DNA of 64,000 nt from assembly GCF_900199455.1 (NCBI RefSeq), contig NZ_FZQR01000017.1, positions 1 to 64,000 of the forward strand, in the 5' to 3' direction. Positions 1-8,447 of this stretch are shown here, in pieces (positions within the stretch are counted from its first letter, which is position 1; each line of letters begins with the position of its first letter). Under the pieces are notes generated by a model. It saw only the letters and a list, made by a program, of their open reading frames with translations. It had not been told where the DNA came from and did not search any database. A program made the translations under genes and the position numbers. The DNA comes from Mesorhizobium carmichaelinearum (GTDB lineage Bacteria > Pseudomonadota > Alphaproteobacteria > Rhizobiales > Rhizobiaceae).

Positions 1-3000
1 GGCGCGAGCGTCGGCACATCGTCGAGACCCAGATTCCGGAACAGGGTCGCCACCAGCGTCGATGCGATGTGACGCCCGATGATGCGCTCGCCGGCATCGG
101 TCTGGATGCGGTAGACCTGGCAGTCATCGTCCGGCAGCCGCCGCCAGATCGGCAACAGCAGGCCGGTGACAATGTGGAAGGTGCTCGTCGTGAACTCCGG
201 GACGGCGGCGACTTCAGTCTGCCAGAGGTCACAGAACAGGTTTCGCTCAGTCGGCTGCCAGTGGGTTTCGGCAAGGGCGTCGAGGCTAAAGCGCAGCTCG
301 TCGGTCGGCCGTAGCAGGCGGACGCGGTGTTCGACGGTCCCGTCGTCGAGCATTAGGCTCGCCGTCGGAAGCTGTATCGCCGCACGGCTCGAACGGGTGT
401 TCACCAGCATGAGGGATCGCTGCTCGGCGCGCGCAATCGCCAGTGCATCGACAAGGCCGAGCGGCCGGATGCGGTCCTTGCGCGCGACGGCAAGCACATG
501 CGACTGCGCGCCCGAGACCGGGTGTGTGTAAACGGTCCTACGATCCGTGACGACGATGCTCTCGGCCGTGATCGTCTCCAGGCCCTTGTCGTAGTTGCCG
601 GCAGCGATGGCGCCTTCGACCTTCGCCGTCATCAGCTGCTCGAACACCTCGAAGAGCAGGTTCTGGGTTTCGATGCGCAGCGCCAGGAGGCGGTTGAGCC
701 AGGTCGTGATCGGCGGCAGCTCGTCGCGCAGCCCACCTTCGTCGGTGGTCAGCGACAAGCCGGTGACCGCTTCGAAGGTCATGAGTGAGCAGCCCTCTAT
801 CTTGCCCTGGTGGAGCAGATAGTAGAATTGGCGCAGCGCCGCGCGGGCATAGGGGCTTTCAAGATTGTCCTCGGCGCGAAACAGCCCTGCCCCGCCAGTC
901 TGGCGCTGGCCGCGCGTGATCGCGCCGAGCGTGTCGAGCCGCCTGGCGATCGTCGACAGGAACCGCTTGCCGGCCTTCACATTGGCGGCCATGGGCCGGA
1001 ACAGTGGCGGCTGCGCCTGGTTGGTGCGGTGCGTCCGCCCGAGACCCTGGATGGCGTTGTCGGCGCGCCAGCCGGCCTCGAGCAAATAGTGCTTGCGCAG
1101 TCTCTGGTTTTTTGCGCCGAGATCGGCGTGATAGGAGCGGCCGGTGCCGCCGGCGTCCGAAAAGACCAGCACGCTCTTGTCGTCATCCATGAAGCTTTGC
1201 GTCTCGGTGAGGTTGGCCGAACCGGGACGGTTCTCGACGGCAAGCCGGTCGACGCCGTCGCGGCCGGTCTTCTTCACGATACGCCGCGAGCGGCCTGTAA
1301 CCTCGGCAACGACATCGGTGCCGAAGTGATGGAGGATCTGGTCGAGCGCGCTGCCGACCGGTGGCAGCGCCGCGAGTTTTTCGATCATCTCGTCGCGCCG
1401 GCGCACCGCTTCGCGGCATTGGACGGGATTGCCGTCCGCGTCATGGACGGGCCGCGAAGTGACGTTGCCCTCGGCGTCCGAGTACTCTTCGAACAGCTGC
1501 GTCGGGAAGGAGTGCATCAAATACCCTCCTACGTACTCACGCGGCGTGACATCAACGTGGAGATCCGACCATTCCTCGGTGGGGATGTCGGCCAGCCTCC
1601 GTTCCATCAGCGCCTCGCCGGTAGAAACGATCTGCACGACAGACGAATGGCCGGCGACACGGTCCTGCTCGATCGCGCCGATCAACGTCGGCGTCATCAT
1701 CGAGGTGATAAGGTGGTTGAAGAAGCGCTGCTTGGTGCTCTCGAAGGCCGATCGCGCCGCCGCTTTGGCGTTGCGGTTGAGCGTGGCGGAATCGCTGGTG
1801 ATGTTGGCCGCCTCGAGCGCTGCGATCAAGTTGTTGTGGATGACCTGGAAGGCGTCGGCATAGGCATTGTAGATGCGGATCTGCTCCTCTGTCAGCGCGT
1901 GCTCGAGGAGGTCGTGTTCGACGCCGTCATAAGAGAGCGAACGCGACATATAGAGGCCGAGCGATTTCAGATCGCGGGCGAGCACCTCCATGGCAGCGAC
2001 ACCGCCGTCCTCGATGGCCGCGACGAACTCGGCCCGGTTGGCGAACGGAAAATCCTCGCTGCCCCAGATGCCGAGACGTTGCGCATAGGCCAGGTTTTCC
2101 ACGGCGGTCGCACCGGTCGCCGACACATAGACGACACGGGCATCGGGCAGCGCGTGCTGCAGGCGCAGGCCCGCTTTGCCCTGCTGCGAGGGAGCGACGT
2201 CGCCGCGTTCGCTTTTTCCCTCGGCGGCGTTTGCCATGGCGTGCGCCTCGTCGAAGACGATGACGCCGTCGAAAGACCTTTTGGCCCGCGTCGGACCTTC
2301 GGCGCTCCCCGCCGCGTTCTCTCCAGTCCCTGTCGCGCCTCCGACCCTCCCCGCCTCTTGCCCCACCCAGTCGAGGATCTGGGCGATCCGGGACTTCTTG
2401 CCCTCGCGCTCCTGCGAGCGGAGCGTCGCGTAGGTTGTGAACAGGATGCCCTCGGCAAGGCGGATCGGCGTGCCCTGCCGATAACGCGAGAGCGGCTGGA
2501 CGAGAAGCCGTTCCTGGCCGAGCGCTGCCCAGTCGCGCTGGGCGTCCTCCAGGAGCTTGTCCGATTTTGAGATCCATAGTGCTCGCCGACGGCCCTGCAG
2601 CCAGTTGTCGAGAATAATGCCGGCGACCTGCCTGCCCTTGCCGCAGCCGGTGCCGTCGCCGAGGAACCATCCACGGCGGAAGCGCACGGCGTTCTCAGCG
2701 TTCTCCGGTGCGGCCGAGACGACATCGCAGGTGTCGTCCACCGTCCAGGCGCCGGCGAGATGGCCGGAATGGGCCTCGCCGGCATAGATGACGCTTTCGA
2801 GCTGGGCGTCGGACAGCAGGCCCTCTTGGACGACGGCCACCGGCAGCAACGGGCGATAGGCCGGCCGGGGCGGTGCGACCGCCGCCATCGCCGCCGACTG
2901 CACAAGCGGTGTCGGATGCGGCTTCGCCTGAGGAATATGGATCGCCTGGAGGGCGTAGGGCTCATAGATCGTGTCGGTGAGCCGGCCGCCTTTCTCCGGC

Positions 3001-4247
3001 ATCCAGTCCCTCAGTTCATAGGCAAGGGGGACAGCCGGCGTGCTTGCCATGACCGGGCGGGGAGGCGTGGTCCGGGCGGCTGGGCGAACCGGCTGCTCGG
3101 TCTTTGGGACAGAGGCAGGCGCGGACCTGGCCGCGGACCGCCCAGCCATGCGCAAGGCGGTGTCGCGCAGGATGCTGCTCGCGAGAGCGCCGATCGAGTT
3201 CGGATAGGCACCCGGCGTCCGCGGCGGCAGATCGGAGATCCACGAGAGCAATGTCTCGGCAGTCATGGCTTTTCCCGGCGAGGCGATAAACCGGGAAGGA
3301 TCGGCAGCGGGCACCTTGTCGATGATGGTCAGCCGGGTTTCGGCCGTAGTTCCATGGCGGGCATAGATGCGGCCGTCGATCGCAGCGGTGAAGAGAACGG
3401 TGCCGTGCTCCTGCAGTCGTTCGAAGGCAGGCATCCACTTGGGATTTCCTGGTGAGATCCCTGTGCCGGTGATGGCGACAAGGCGACCGCTCGGGCGCAG
3501 TCGCGCGAATGCGGACGACAGGTGCCGCCACGCCGCATCGGCGACGTGGCCATCGACATGAGCGCCGACGGTGAAGGGCGGGTTCATCAACACGATGGAA
3601 GGCTGGATGTCCGCATCGAGATGATCGTCGATATGCGCCGCGTCGTGCCGTGAGACGGGGACGCGCGGGAACAACAGGCCGAGCAGGTCGGCGCGCGTTG
3701 GCGCAAGCTCGTTGAGCACCAGCGAGGCCTGGGCGATCTCGGCATGAATGGCGAGAAGGCCGGTCCCTGCCGACGGTTCGAGAACGATATCCGACGACGC
3801 GATCGCGGCAGCACGTGCCGTAACGAAGGCAAGCGGAAGCGGCGTCGACAACTGCTGCATCGCCTGGCTCTCGTCCGAGCGCCGTGTATGGGTGGGAAGG
3901 AGTTCGGCAACGCGCTTCATCATCGTGAGCGTCGCCTGCGCTGTCGTTGACCGGGACAGGATCGTCGGGCCGAACCTGCGGATGAACAGGACCTGCGCGG
4001 CTTCGAGGGCTTCATAGGCGTCCTTCCAGACCCAAAAGCCTTCGGCATCGGTGCCGCCGAAGCTTTCCGTCATGGCGGCGTGGAGTGCGTTGCTGGTGAC
4101 GAGCTTGCCCTGCTCGAGGGAGGGAAAAAGCAGCGTTGCCGCCTGGTGGATCGCCTGTGCGTTATGTTTGGCGATGGGGACGGGTGCCGGCGCGGCAAGG
4201 GGAGCGGCCGTGCGGCCGACGGTCGATGGTGTCGTGACGATGTTCAT
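1..4247 (-). CDS. Strawberry-notch family helicase with N-terminal methyltransferase domain (partial, runs off left edge)
   Basis: The minus frame is open from an ATG at 4247 to base 1 (about 1,415 codons, no stop), so the C-terminus lies outside the window. An adenine/cytosine-type methyltransferase motif NPPF sits at residues 222-225. A Walker A motif GDGTGCGKG is at 530-538 and a DEAH box at 666-669, giving the methyltransferase plus superfamily 2 helicase layout of plasmid-borne Strawberry-notch proteins. These are cytoplasmic and usually about 1,450 residues; their function is not established, but they recur on rhizobial plasmids beside DUF1173, DUF1419 and DUF932 genes, exactly as here. 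Long open frames on the opposite strand (for example 810-2570) are GC-bias shadows. The family is well supported; the exact biochemical role is unknown. Confidence 0.9.
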   Translation of the reverse strand, partial: MNIVTTPSTVGRTAAPLAAPAPVPIAKHNAQAIHQAATLLFPSLEQGKLVTSNALHAAMTESFGGTDAEGFWVWKDAYEALEAAQVLFIRRFGPTILSRSTTAQATLTMMKRVAELLPTHTRRSDESQAMQQLSTPLPLAFVTARAAAIASSDIVLEPSAGTGLLAIHAEIAQASLVLNELAPTRADLLGLLFPRVPVSRHDAAHIDDHLDADIQPSIVLMNPPFTVGAHVDGHVADAAWRHLSSAFARLRPSGRLVAITGTGISPGNPKWMPAFERLQEHGTVLFTAAIDGRIYARHGTTAETRLTIIDKVPAADPSRFIASPGKAMTAETLLSWISDLPPRTPGAYPNSIGALASSILRDTALRMAGRSAARSAPASVPKTEQPVRPAARTTPPRPVMASTPAVPLAYELRDWMPEKGGRLTDTIYEPYALQAIHIPQAKPHPTPLVQSAAMAAVAPPRPAYRPLLPVAVVQEGLLSDAQLESVIYAGEAHSGHLAGAWTVDDTCDVVSAAPENAENAVRFRRGWFLGDGTGCGKGRQVAGIILDNWLQGRRRALWISKSDKLLEDAQRDWAALGQERLLVQPLSRYRQGTPIRLAEGILFTTYATLRSQEREGKKSRIAQILDWVGQEAGRVGGATGTGENAAGSAEGPTRAKRSFDGVIVFDEAHAMANAAEGKSERGDVAPSQQGKAGLRLQHALPDARVVYVSATGATAVENLAYAQRLGIWGSEDFPFANRAEFVAAIEDGGVAAMEVLARDLKSLGLYMSRSLSYDGVEHDLLEHALTEEQIRIYNAYADAFQVIHNNLIAALEAANITSDSATLNRNAKAAARSAFESTKQRFFNHLITSMMTPTLIGAIEQDRVAGHSSVVQIVSTGEALMERRLADIPTEEWSDLHVDVTPREYVGGYLMHSFPTQLFEEYSDAEGNVTSRPVHDADGNPVQCREAVRRRDEMIEKLAALPPVGSALDQILHHFGTDVVAEVTGRSRRIVKKTGRDGVDRLAVENRPGSANLTETQSFMDDDKSVLVFSDAGGTGRSYHADLGAKNQRLRKHYLLEAGWRADNAIQGLGRTHRTNQAQPPLFRPMAANVKAGKRFLSTIARRLDTLGAITRGQRQTGGAGLFRAEDNLESPYARAALRQFYYLLHQGKIEGCSLMTFEAVTGLSLTTDEGGLRDELPPITTWLNRLLALRIETQNLLFEVFEQLMTAKVEGAIAAGNYDKGLETITAESIVVTDRRTVYTHPVSGAQSHVLAVARKDRIRPLGLVDALAIARAEQRSLMLVNTRSSRAAIQLPTASLMLDDGTVEHRVRLLRPTDELRFSLDALAETHWQPTERNLFCDLWQTEVAAVPEFTTSTFHIVTGLLLPIWRRLPDDDCQVYRIQTDAGERIIGRHIASTLVATLFRNLGLDDVPTLA

Positions 4248-4427
4248 GAAGATGTCCTTCGCGAGAGGGGAATGGCCTGTGCGCCGGCACTCTCTCCGCG
4301 CCAGCCGGGCCGCACTCCTCCCGGCTCCCCTCTCCCTCTGGGGCCGATGCACCAAACGGGTTGCACTCTGCGCAAAGCCATGACTTGAATGCGCGGGATG
4401 CGGCGGCGACCTGGAGCTGCGGAGGTG
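4248..4427. promoter_or_regulatory. Divergent intergenic region with purine-rich leader for the helicase gene
   Basis: This region separates the minus-strand helicase gene from the plus-strand DUF1173 gene. Read on the minus strand it is strongly purine-rich (GGGAGAGGGGAGCCGGGAGG) and contains GGGAGGAG (plus 4315-4322), an exact complement of the CUCCUCCC motifs of the small RNA at 12974-13088. Parts of it resemble the region upstream of DUF932 and the DUF1173 remnant at 12.1-12.3 kb, which suggests a duplicated intergenic region. No clear -35/-10 pair was identified. Confidence 0.4.
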
Positions 4428-5621
4428 ATGCGAGGGTTCAGAATTGGCAGTGAGGTCTACGAGGAGGGAGCGCCTGACCTGCAGGCGGCGCTAGCGAACG
4501 CCTACGCCCGCAGGGAGCGTCCACTATGCCTGTGCCGTGAGCCGGGCTGCCCGATGTATGTCGCGCGCATCGGCGACCTCTTCCTGATCAAGCGCATGCC
4601 GCTTAGCGGCGGCGGGCACGAGTCTTCCTGCGATTCCTACGAGCCCCCTTACGAACTGTCCGGGCTGGGCGCCTTGATGGGCAGCGCGATCCAGCTCGAT
4701 CAGCAAAGCGGCATGGCGGCTTTGAAACTCGATTTCAGCCTGTCGAAGACGGGCGGGCGGGCAGCGTCCATGCCTGCTGGCCAAAACTCCGCCAGTGTAA
4801 CCGGAGATCCCAGGAGGATGTCACTACGTGGCCTCCTTCACTTTCTCTGGCACGAGGCCGAATTGACGGTCTGGACATCCAGATGGGCCGGCAAGCGACA
4901 TTGGTGGAATGTCCGCTGGCATCTTCTGGAGGCTGCCGGGCAAATGACGGTGAGGGGTGGACCGCTCGCGGATATCCTGTTCGTCCCCGAGCCGTTCCGG
5001 GCCGAGAACAGGCAAGCGATTGAACAGCGTCGCAACACGGTCCTTGCTCCAGCACTACCGCCGAAATCGGGGCCGCGACAGTTGCTGGTCCTGGTCGGTG
5101 AAGTGAAGGAGATCGTGCCAGCCCGATCCGGTCAGAAACTTGTCATCAGGCATTTGCCCCGTTTTCCCTTCATCATCGACGATGCATTGCACCGGCGTTT
5201 GCAGGCTCACTTCGAGAGGGAATTGTCGCTGTGGGAAGCGGATTCGAGATCAAATCTGATAGCGATCGCGACGTTCGGACTGAACCCGGCCGGCCTCGCC
5301 ATTGTCGAGGAAATCGCGTTGATGGTGGTGTCCGAGAACTGGATTCCTTACGAGACGGTCCCTGAAAAGAGGCTCGTCGATGCGCTTGCCCGCCTTCGCG
5401 ACAAGAGCGTGAAGGGATTGCGCTACGATCTGCAACCCGACCAGCCGATCGCCAACGCACTGCTTCCGAACAGACAGGAGCCGATCGCGCTCTTTGTCGT
5501 TCCGGCCGGAACAGATGGCATGTTCGAGGCTTCGCTCGAGGAGATGGTCGCCGCGCGACCGGACATCGGCTCTTGGGTATGGCGGGTCGGCGATGGCGAT
5601 ATGCCGCCACTGCCAGTTTGA
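4428..5621 (+). CDS. DUF1173 family plasmid protein
   Basis: A 397-residue protein of the DUF1173 family, found mainly on alphaproteobacterial plasmids and of unknown function. The chosen start gives MRGFRIGSEVYEEG, which fits the usual family N-terminus; ATGs at 4389 and 4398 would add up to 13 residues. A GGAGG lies just before the chosen ATG. Cysteines 34, 36, 41 and 68 form a possible metal-binding cluster. A conserved RHWWNVRWHLLEAA segment and a GEVKEIVPARSGQKL segment recur in the broken copy at 12297-12872. It is divergent from the helicase gene and convergent with the SyrB-like gene. No signal peptide or membrane segment is visible, so a cytoplasmic protein is likely. Confidence 0.8.
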   Translation: MRGFRIGSEVYEEGAPDLQAALANAYARRERPLCLCREPGCPMYVARIGDLFLIKRMPLSGGGHESSCDSYEPPYELSGLGALMGSAIQLDQQSGMAALKLDFSLSKTGGRAASMPAGQNSASVTGDPRRMSLRGLLHFLWHEAELTVWTSRWAGKRHWWNVRWHLLEAAGQMTVRGGPLADILFVPEPFRAENRQAIEQRRNTVLAPALPPKSGPRQLLVLVGEVKEIVPARSGQKLVIRHLPRFPFIIDDALHRRLQAHFERELSLWEADSRSNLIAIATFGLNPAGLAIVEEIALMVVSENWIPYETVPEKRLVDALARLRDKSVKGLRYDLQPDQPIANALLPNRQEPIALFVVPAGTDGMFEASLEEMVAARPDIGSWVWRVGDGDMPPLPV

Positions 5622-5659
5622 TCGTCGCGCGGATCCTTCGTTGGCGGGTCCAAGTGAAC

Positions 5660-6343
5660 TTAGGCGAGGCCTAGCTTCTTCTTCAACTCGTGATTTTCTT
5701 TGCGCAAACGGTCCGCAAGCAGGGTCTTCAGTCGCTTGTTCTCTTCCTCAAGCGCGAGCAGATCCTTGAGATCGCCGCTATTCTGGGCAGGCGCTGCGGC
5801 CTTCTTCCAGAGATAATAAGTCTGTTCGGATATGCCCGCCTGACCGACGGCGTGCTTGAGGGTAGCGCCGCCGGCAATCGACTTACCGATCTGGGCAAGC
5901 TTCTGGGCGCGCTCCTTCTCGGAATATGTCTTGCGGGCGGTCTTCGCTGCCACGGGAGCTTCCGCGGCCTGGGGCACTGGTCTCGCCCCGTTCTTGCGGG
6001 CCGGCTTGGTGAGCTCTGCCTTCGCTTTCTTTGTTCGCAGAACTTTCTTCTTGGATTCAGGCACCTCCACTTTGGCTGGCGCCACCGTCGTCTGAACAGT
6101 TTGAGCGTCCTGAAAATCGGCCATGATATACTCCGCTTGTGGCTTGTCCCCTTCTTCAGCATCAAGGGGTCTTATACTGAAGTCAATGACCTGGGAATTT
6201 GGTAGCTGAGCAGCATCAGCCGGCTGCGTCATCTCCGTGGCAATCTTGGACAGGTCAAGATCGCCCCAGATCGAATGACTTGGCTTTTGCAGGCCGCGCT
6301 TCTGTTTCATTTCCACGATGAATGGCCGGATCTGGCGCTTCAT
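5660..6343 (-). CDS. SyrB-like regulator
   Basis: A 227-residue protein whose C-terminal half matches the SyrB type of rhizobial regulators: a basic linker, a transposase-like helix-turn-helix around residues 140-180 (ISEQTYYLWKK), and a C-terminal coiled coil (EEENKRLKTLLADRLRKEN). SyrB in Sinorhizobium meliloti is a negative regulator linked to exopolysaccharide and nodulation control; the role here is inferred only. The ATG at 6343 has a good AAGGA seven bases upstream. An internal ATG at 6124 with GGAG would give about 154 residues, the usual SyrB length, so the first 73 residues (containing RPFIVE and SIWGD) may be an extra N-terminal module. The start therefore remains ambiguous. Confidence 0.7.
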   Translation of the reverse strand: MKRQIRPFIVEMKQKRGLQKPSHSIWGDLDLSKIATEMTQPADAAQLPNSQVIDFSIRPLDAEEGDKPQAEYIMADFQDAQTVQTTVAPAKVEVPESKKKVLRTKKAKAELTKPARKNGARPVPQAAEAPVAAKTARKTYSEKERAQKLAQIGKSIAGGATLKHAVGQAGISEQTYYLWKKAAAPAQNSGDLKDLLALEEENKRLKTLLADRLRKENHELKKKLGLA

Positions 6344-6589
6344 AGTCTGTTCCTTGATGTGAGCATGACTTGCAAGCCAAGTCGCAGTTCGTGTTAGCGA
6401 GAACCCGAGGTATCTTATCGCTCTCGCCGTGCTTTATCGGAGGAACCCCGCAACGAGCAAGCGGTGTGTCATGGGCCTTGGGCAGCCGGCTCAATCAACG
6501 GGGGCAAACATCCCTACTGAGAGGTGATGGGCTGAACTTCAGAGCTGCATCATACACGCGATGCTCAGGCGTCTAGCCGGCGGTGTACG

Positions 6590-7048
6590 ATGACTGTGCA
6601 CAATCCGGCTGGAGCGATTGCAATCCTTATATTCTTGGGAACTAATCCTCTCATGGCGGCGGATGAGCTGGACGCGCTTGTTTTCGGGATGGCAGTCGAA
6701 AGCGTTCTTGCGCTTTCTATTCCTTTCACGGAAAAAGTCGCAGAAATCGCCCACAGAAGCCACGGCGTCGTGCTTTTCAATTTGCGCATTGATGGCGACA
6801 TGGAACTTCAGCGCGTCGCCGCCATCCGGTATCCAAGTAATCAGACAGGGGTTCTGGTGCTGGATAAGCAGGGCTTGTTGACCAGCCATTGCATGGTCAA
6901 TGGCACTTTCTCCAGCTTTATCGCTCCGTTGGAGGACTGGAACACGCTGCCGCTCGCAACGCAGGCCAAGATGAGCATCGCCGGCCCGGCCAGCCTGTTC
7001 ATCGGCGCTTTGCGCAATGCCGGCTACTTCCCGCGTGGCAGGCACTGA
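6590..7048 (+). CDS. Unrecognised protein, possibly exported
   Basis: A 152-codon frame starting at an ATG, with a short hydrophobic N-terminal stretch (AIAILIFLG) followed by MAAD that could be a weak signal peptide. The rest (VVLFNLRIDGDMELQRVAAI, MSIAGPASLFIGAL) has balanced amino-acid use and looks more protein-like than the overlapping minus-strand frame 6539-7156. No family was recognised and no strong ribosome-binding site precedes the start. A shorter start at 6653 (MAADELD) would give a cytoplasmic protein. Confidence 0.45.
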   Translation: MTVHNPAGAIAILIFLGTNPLMAADELDALVFGMAVESVLALSIPFTEKVAEIAHRSHGVVLFNLRIDGDMELQRVAAIRYPSNQTGVLVLDKQGLLTSHCMVNGTFSSFIAPLEDWNTLPLATQAKMSIAGPASLFIGALRNAGYFPRGRH

Positions 7049-7204
7049 CCCGACGTTTTGCTGAGGGCCGGATGCTTGTGTCCTCGTTGCAGTTGGCCAT
7101 ACGGTCTCGCATGGGCCGTACGCCGGTGCCATTGAGCCATAGTCAGTCACCGTCATGGAGACGAGGCGCGGTTTTTACAGACGCCCATCGTCGCCTTTCC
7201 TTCG

Positions 7205-7804
7205 TCAGCTCCGACGAAATCGCACTTTGGACAGGAACTCGTCGATCTCGAGATCCGACAGATCATCGAGCAGCCTGAAGACAGCATCATGCCTTCCGGC
7301 GTTAACGAGAATCGTGCGTTTGCCGCGATGGTCGGCCCGCCCGGTCTCGGGGTCTGCATTGCGGGCGGTCCCCCTGAGCTCGACAGGGGTTATGTTCCAG
7401 ATCGCCTCGAGCGTTTCCGCGCGGGTCATGCTGTCGCCCGCGCCGGTCTCGTGGGCGATGATGGCGCCGCGCATCTTGTCTGGCGACTGCCGATCCGTGA
7501 GATCGCAGAAACCATGAAACCAGCGCTCGCGTCCCCGGATGCGGATCCCGAAGAATACGCTGGTGACGTTGCCGGCCTTATACTCCGACATGCCGAACAT
7601 TCCGGTGCGCATGAAGAGCGGCGGCAGCAAATCGAGCATCAAGTGGTATTCGGACGCGGTGATCTCGAACCACTCGCCTGAATAGGGAGTTCCGGAAAGC
7701 GGATCGATGCCGGGAGTGTCTTTGTGTCGGCTGAATAGTTGGAACATCTGCTCGCGGGTGGCAACGCCGTCGAGCACCTTCCTGAAGGGTGGATATGCGG
7801 TCAT
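7205..7804 (-). CDS. DUF1419 family plasmid protein
   Basis: A 199-residue protein beginning MTAYPPFRKVLDGVATREQM, typical of the DUF1419 family on rhizobial and agrobacterial plasmids; its function is unknown. The ATG at 7804 is preceded by AGGAG at normal distance, so the longer frame to 7858 is rejected. It is acidic-to-neutral with no membrane segment. It lies downstream of a small conserved gene, ParB and DUF932 on the same strand, the usual order of this backbone block, though gaps of 100-285 bases suggest separate leaders rather than one tight operon. Confidence 0.65.
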   Translation of the reverse strand: MTAYPPFRKVLDGVATREQMFQLFSRHKDTPGIDPLSGTPYSGEWFEITASEYHLMLDLLPPLFMRTGMFGMSEYKAGNVTSVFFGIRIRGRERWFHGFCDLTDRQSPDKMRGAIIAHETGAGDSMTRAETLEAIWNITPVELRGTARNADPETGRADHRGKRTILVNAGRHDAVFRLLDDLSDLEIDEFLSKVRFRRS

Positions 7805-7937
7805 GGTGTTCTCCTGAACGCAGCTCAGCCACGCGCGGCATGAACCGCGTCGTCGCAACTGCGTGATGGTGTTGTGGGTGTCGACTGTTCGACCTTGCGG
7901 TCGGCGCGTACATCAGCGTCAATGGGGCTTGCGGAGT

Positions 7938-8330
7938 TCAGGCGGCGCGGTGATTGGAGGAACGCAAAGCGTCTCGACCAACCCCGGTGATCGCACGGAC
8001 AGCCGCCGCGAGCGCCGGGATGTCCTCAAGCATACCAAGTGCGACGAAATGATTGGATCCGCCGGTGTAGTCCTTGCGGCCCTTGCAGGTGCGTATCAGG
8101 ATGCCGTGACCTGAGGACACTCCGAACTGGCAGACCTGGATGTAGGCGCGTTCATGGTGCAAGGTAATCTCGCCGGAAACGGCCATGCCCACCCTGTTTG
8201 AGCGCAGGTCAAAGCTTCCCTGCGGCAGGGCAAGTTCGGCGGCGAGTTTCTTCAGCCGTGAACGGACGGTCGTGTGGAAGCGTCTCTTCTGCTGCTCGTC
8301 ATAGGAGCAGCTTCTGTTCCAATCGAACAT
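7938..8330 (-). CDS. Conserved hypothetical plasmid protein
   Basis: A 130-residue frame beginning MFDWNRSCSYDEQQKRRF. The ATG at 8330 is chosen because a GGAGG lies at ideal distance, and this site overlaps the alternative ATG at 8342, which must then be untranslated. The N-terminal third is basic; there is no recognised domain, signal peptide or membrane segment. It sits between ParB and DUF1419 on the same strand, as part of the plasmid backbone block. Function unknown. Confidence 0.6.
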   Translation of the reverse strand: MFDWNRSCSYDEQQKRRFHTTVRSRLKKLAAELALPQGSFDLRSNRVGMAVSGEITLHHERAYIQVCQFGVSSGHGILIRTCKGRKDYTGGSNHFVALGMLEDIPALAAAVRAITGVGRDALRSSNHRAA

Positions 8331-8447
8331 GTGAACCTCCATGAAACGAAAGCGCCCGGGCGCACCATGGCGATCCCGGGCTTGAGAGTGAGTTGCAACT
8401 GGAACGGGTCCGGCGGAGTGCCGGACCCGTTCGGAGCGGGAGCCTGA

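Noticed and set aside
997..1030. GGAAC-N16-GGTT element on the plus strand
   Set aside because: Lies inside the helicase gene on the opposite strand with no gene downstream; taken as a chance match and used as a warning on single weak promoter calls.
810..2570. 586-codon plus-strand open frame
   Set aside because: Antisense shadow of the Strawberry-notch gene; Arg/Gly-rich composition, no family motif, no ribosome-binding site.
6539..7156. 205-codon minus-strand open frame
   Set aside because: Overlaps the more protein-like plus frame 6590-7048; composition typical of a shadow.
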